Assembly: GCA_026014515.1 (NCBI GenBank)
Contig: JAOZIG010000510.1
Coordinates: 1-7,690 of the forward strand
Direction: 5' to 3'
Length of the DNA: 7,690 nt
Origin: Candidatus Bathyarchaeota archaeon
GTDB taxonomy: Archaea; Thermoproteota; Bathyarchaeia; TCS64
Shown: positions 5,898-7,690 of the stretch, in pieces
Position numbering within the stretch: the first letter of the stretch is position 1
Layout of the letters: each line of letters opens with the position of its first letter
Notes under the pieces: generated by a model
Told to the model about the DNA's origin: nothing
What the model saw: only the letters and a program-made list of their open reading frames with translations
Database searches by the model: none
Translations under genes and position numbers: made by a program

Positions 5898-7145
5898 TTA
5901 AGATTCTTCACCTTCAGCAAGGGACTGCTCAAGGCTATTTATTCCCGGAGAAAACAAACCAAACAAAGCACCAGCAACAATAACAAAACCAGATATCAAA
6001 AACCATGAACGCACCCCAAGCATCTCAGCAACTGGTCCAGCGATAGCCAATCCAAGGGGAGCCACAGCTATACTTGTCGCCATAACCAGTGTGAATACTC
6101 TTCCCTGCATCTCGTGTGGGATCATGGTCTGGAGTACTGTCATGAAGGCACTGTTGCCGATGGAGTTCATGAAGCCGAAGATGAAAACGAAACAGATACC
6201 CAGCCAAAGCAAGGTACTTGGAGTCTGACTGAAACCAAGAATCCCCAACCCAGCTACAGTGATAGCGGAGAAAGCTGTCTTGCTCTTACTCTTGAATCCT
6301 CCCCAGACCCCAAGCGCTAAACCACCTAGGATCATTCCAAGCCCATTTGCTGACTGTATCCAAGCTAACTCGATGGCTCCCCCTTTGAAGTAATCCGTTA
6401 CTAGCAACGGTAAGAGGGAGAAAGCAGGGTTAGTAACCATGTTGATTGCTAGAGAGATCATCATAATCTGGACCAATGGCTGCTTTGACCATATCCATCT
6501 GAGCCCTTCACGCATATCAGACAAGACACCTCTTGCACTCAAGTCCTTTCTTTCCGGCTGTGGAACTGCGATAAACACGAGGGGTCCTACTGCCATAACC
6601 GCCGTCAAGACATCAACAGCGATTACATACTCAATTGGGAACATCTCCAATAGAACTGCTCCTAGAGGAGGAGCAACGATTGAAACAAGCCCTTGTAGGC
6701 TTTGATTTAGACCAGCTACTCTTGGTAATTGTTCTCGTGGTACCATCATGCTTGTTGATGCCTGCATGGCTGGCCACTGGAACGCGCTACCTGTTGATCT
6801 GATAAGCATTACAGCATAGATATGCCAAACCTCAACACGATTAACCATGAACAACCCAGCTAGCACAAGCACTGTAGCCGCAATCATGCTATCTGAGACC
6901 ATCATCACCTTTTTCCTGTTCCAGCGGTCAACAAGAGCTCCAGCGAAAGGAGCCAGCACTACTTGTGGTATGATAGCTGCAATACTGGCTGTGGCTAATA
7001 CCTGAGCTGAGCCTGTTTGCGCAGTGAGGTACCAGACAAGAGCGAATTGAACTAGTCTGCTACCGAAGAGGCTGAATGCTTGTCCGCTGAATATGACGAG
7101 GTATGGGCGCATCTGTTTTGAGAGGAATCCGGTGTCTTCGCTCAT
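5898..7145 (-). CDS. MFS efflux protein, MefA/EntS-like (MFS_3-type)
   Basis: This is a 415-residue transporter with 12 predicted helices (about 16-42, 48-72, 82-100, 106-125, 145-168, 172-194, 225-250, 262-282, 290-305, 311-328, 350-372, 380-398). The first helices, with GSRLVQFALVWYLTAQTGSA (28-47) and the motif A loop GALVDRWNRKKV (69-80), are typical of the macrolide-efflux MefA / enterobactin-exporter EntS branch. Acidic Asp73 and basic Arg74/Arg77 keep the motif A charge pattern, and the second-half copy is degenerate. Drug or metabolite export is therefore more likely than nutrient uptake, but no substrate can be named. An in-frame TGA at 7154-7152 fixes ATG 7145 as the first possible start. 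It leads a likely two-gene unit with the aldo/keto reductase, and its 99-nt upstream region carries a paired TGATCA element. Confidence 0.92.
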   Translation of the reverse strand: MSEDTGFLSKQMRPYLVIFSGQAFSLFGSRLVQFALVWYLTAQTGSAQVLATASIAAIIPQVVLAPFAGALVDRWNRKKVMMVSDSMIAATVLVLAGLFMVNRVEVWHIYAVMLIRSTGSAFQWPAMQASTSMMVPREQLPRVAGLNQSLQGLVSIVAPPLGAVLLEMFPIEYVIAVDVLTAVMAVGPLVFIAVPQPERKDLSARGVLSDMREGLRWIWSKQPLVQIMMISLAINMVTNPAFSLLPLLVTDYFKGGAIELAWIQSANGLGMILGGLALGVWGGFKSKSKTAFSAITVAGLGILGFSQTPSTLLWLGICFVFIFGFMNSIGNSAFMTVLQTMIPHEMQGRVFTLVMATSIAVAPLGLAIAGPVAEMLGVRSWFLISGFVIVAGALFGLFSPGINSLEQSLAEGEES

Positions 7146-7168
7146 GCTTGTTCAATCCATACCTTGGG

Positions 7169-7208
7169 GTGATCAACTGGTTTAGAGGTTCTGGGTAATA
7201 TTGATCAC
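7169..7208. repeat. Spaced inverted repeat GTGATCAA / TTGATCAC, possible operator
   Basis: Arms 7169-7176 and 7201-7208 are perfect 8-nt inverted copies separated by 24 nt. Each contains the palindrome TGATCA, and the two centres are 32 bp apart, close to three helical turns, so a dimeric regulator could bind both on one DNA face. They bracket the only plausible TATA element (7181-7186) of the minus-strand MFS gene. Confidence 0.45.
7181..7186 (-). promoter_or_regulatory. Weak candidate TATA element of the MFS efflux gene
   Basis: Read on the minus strand this is TCTAAA. It would place a transcription start near 7158 and a leader of about 13 nt before ATG 7145. The match is weak and rests mainly on position. 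It lies between the two TGATCA sites. Confidence 0.3.
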
Positions 7209-7234
7209 TTTCTGGTTAAACGAGAGGATATGAT

Positions 7235-7239
7235 AAAAA
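7235..7239 (-). terminator. T5 terminator after the NTF2-like gene
   Basis: On the minus strand a T5 run begins 6 nt after the TAG stop at 7247-7245. No hairpin is present. It suggests that the NTF2-like gene is not part of the MFS efflux / reductase transcript. Confidence 0.45.
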
Positions 7240-7244
7240 GGGTG

Positions 7245-7622
7245 CTAATAGTTGCTGAAGTGAGCGTGTGCTATCTTGTACTCATCTTCCTTGATGTAAG
7301 CTATGGTTACTGGTCCACGTTGCTGCTTGTCTGAGCCTTTTCGCTGGAATATCCAGTCAGCCTTCACCAACACCATATCACCAAACTCCTCAACTTCTAC
7401 ATCCTCAAGCCACAGCTTGTTGCCATTATCCTTTCCACCTTCAACGAACCCGAACTCGCGGTGATGCTCTACAAGATTATCTATGCCTTTGATGAGTCCC
7501 TGTTTCTCGCTGCTGAAGTATGTGACACGGTAATCGTCTAGGAACAGTTCTCGTACCTTGTCTAGGTTGTAGTTGTTCCATATCTTAACCCATTCATCAA
7601 CTATCTTTTCGCTGAAAACCAA
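7245..7622 (-). CDS. NTF2-like / SnoaL-type (DUF4440-like) small protein
   Basis: This is a 125-residue soluble protein with the cone-shaped NTF2-like alpha+beta arrangement. An N-terminal helix contains WVKIWNNYNLDKVRELF (11-27). It is followed by DDYRVTYFS (29-37) and a G-x-x-N-L-x-x-H-H helix (46-54). Alternating strands finish with GPVTIAYIKEDEYKIAHAHFSNY (103-125), close to the ending of SnoaL/DUF4440 members. Such folds serve as ligand-binding proteins, isomerases, cyclases or hydrolases, so no reaction can be assigned. The only in-frame start near the fold boundary is TTG 7622; the frame is open upstream to a TGA at 7667-7665 but has no ATG, GTG or TTG there. It precedes an efflux-type gene on the same strand but has its own T5 terminator, so a shared function is only a possibility. 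Confidence 0.82.
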   Translation of the reverse strand: MVFSEKIVDEWVKIWNNYNLDKVRELFLDDYRVTYFSSEKQGLIKGIDNLVEHHREFGFVEGGKDNGNKLWLEDVEVEEFGDMVLVKADWIFQRKGSDKQQRGPVTIAYIKEDEYKIAHAHFSNY

Positions 7623-7634
7623 TCTAATCCAAGA

Positions 7635-7655
7635 AAAATATAGCGCCTTATGATA
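7635..7655 (-). promoter_or_regulatory. AT-rich promoter region of the NTF2-like gene
   Basis: On the minus strand there are two overlapping options: TTATCATAA (7655-7647 region) and TATATTTT (7642-7635). The first is about 26 nt before TTG 7622 and would give a leaderless transcript. The second would start transcription inside the first codons. A short palindrome, CTTAT-G-ATAAG, covers 7647-7657. I cannot decide between the two boxes. Confidence 0.35.
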
Positions 7656-7690
7656 AGAAGTTAATCAATAAAATAGGGGCTTAGAAAGGC

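Noticed and set aside
7640..7680. AT-rich right end considered as a replication origin or attachment site.
   Set aside because: No repeated origin boxes, tRNA end or integrase is present; ordinary promoter and intergenic composition explains it.
7661..7690. Minus-strand open stretch ending in TAA at 7663-7661, possibly the C-terminus of a gene beyond the right edge.
   Set aside because: Only nine sense codons are visible, with no recognisable motif; an open stretch this short is expected by chance.

Overview
The window looks like ordinary archaeal chromosome at moderate GC. I infer archaea from three signals. TATA-like boxes sit about 25 nt before likely transcription starts. Leaders are very short or absent: the lipid-kinase ATG at 2584 begins about where its promoter should start transcription. 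Purine-rich GGTGAT or GGAGGTG motifs appear before only some genes, and several genes end in short T-runs without hairpins. The lineage cannot be fixed from sequence alone. An Asgard (Thorarchaeia-like) or Bathyarchaeia-like genome would fit, but that is a guess. No rRNA, tRNA, CRISPR array, insertion sequence or integrase is visible, and no gene-free stretch exceeds 300 bases.

Layout, plus strand. The 3' end of a small protein resembling the TIGR04076 family (to 104) ends in a T-rich terminator. It is followed by a 12-helix MFS transporter (198-1514) and a D-isomer-specific 2-hydroxyacid dehydrogenase (1580-2542). Next comes a tightly coupled pair: an integral-membrane CTP-dependent lipid/polyprenol kinase of the DGK1/SEC59/VTE5 family (2584-3276) and a thymidylate-kinase-like P-loop kinase (best start a CTG at 3273, end 3839).

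Layout, minus strand, reading from the right edge. An NTF2-like/SnoaL-type small protein (7622-7245) has its own T5 terminator. It is followed by an MefA/EntS-type MFS efflux protein (7145-5898), an aldo/keto reductase 23 nt behind it (5874-5062), and a third MFS transporter (5010-3817). The tail of that last gene overlaps the tail of the P-loop kinase by 23 nt.

How the genes may work together. The right half looks like a transport and detoxification or small-molecule metabolism neighbourhood: two MFS carriers, an NADPH-type reductase and an NTF2-fold protein. The most interesting unit is the lipid kinase plus TMK-like kinase pair. The second protein keeps the NMP-kinase architecture but replaces the Asp of the usual Asp-Arg (DR) motif with Val, and it is translationally coupled to a membrane lipid kinase. 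A two-step alcohol-to-diphosphate kinase route for an isoprenoid is a testable hypothesis, not a demonstrated function.
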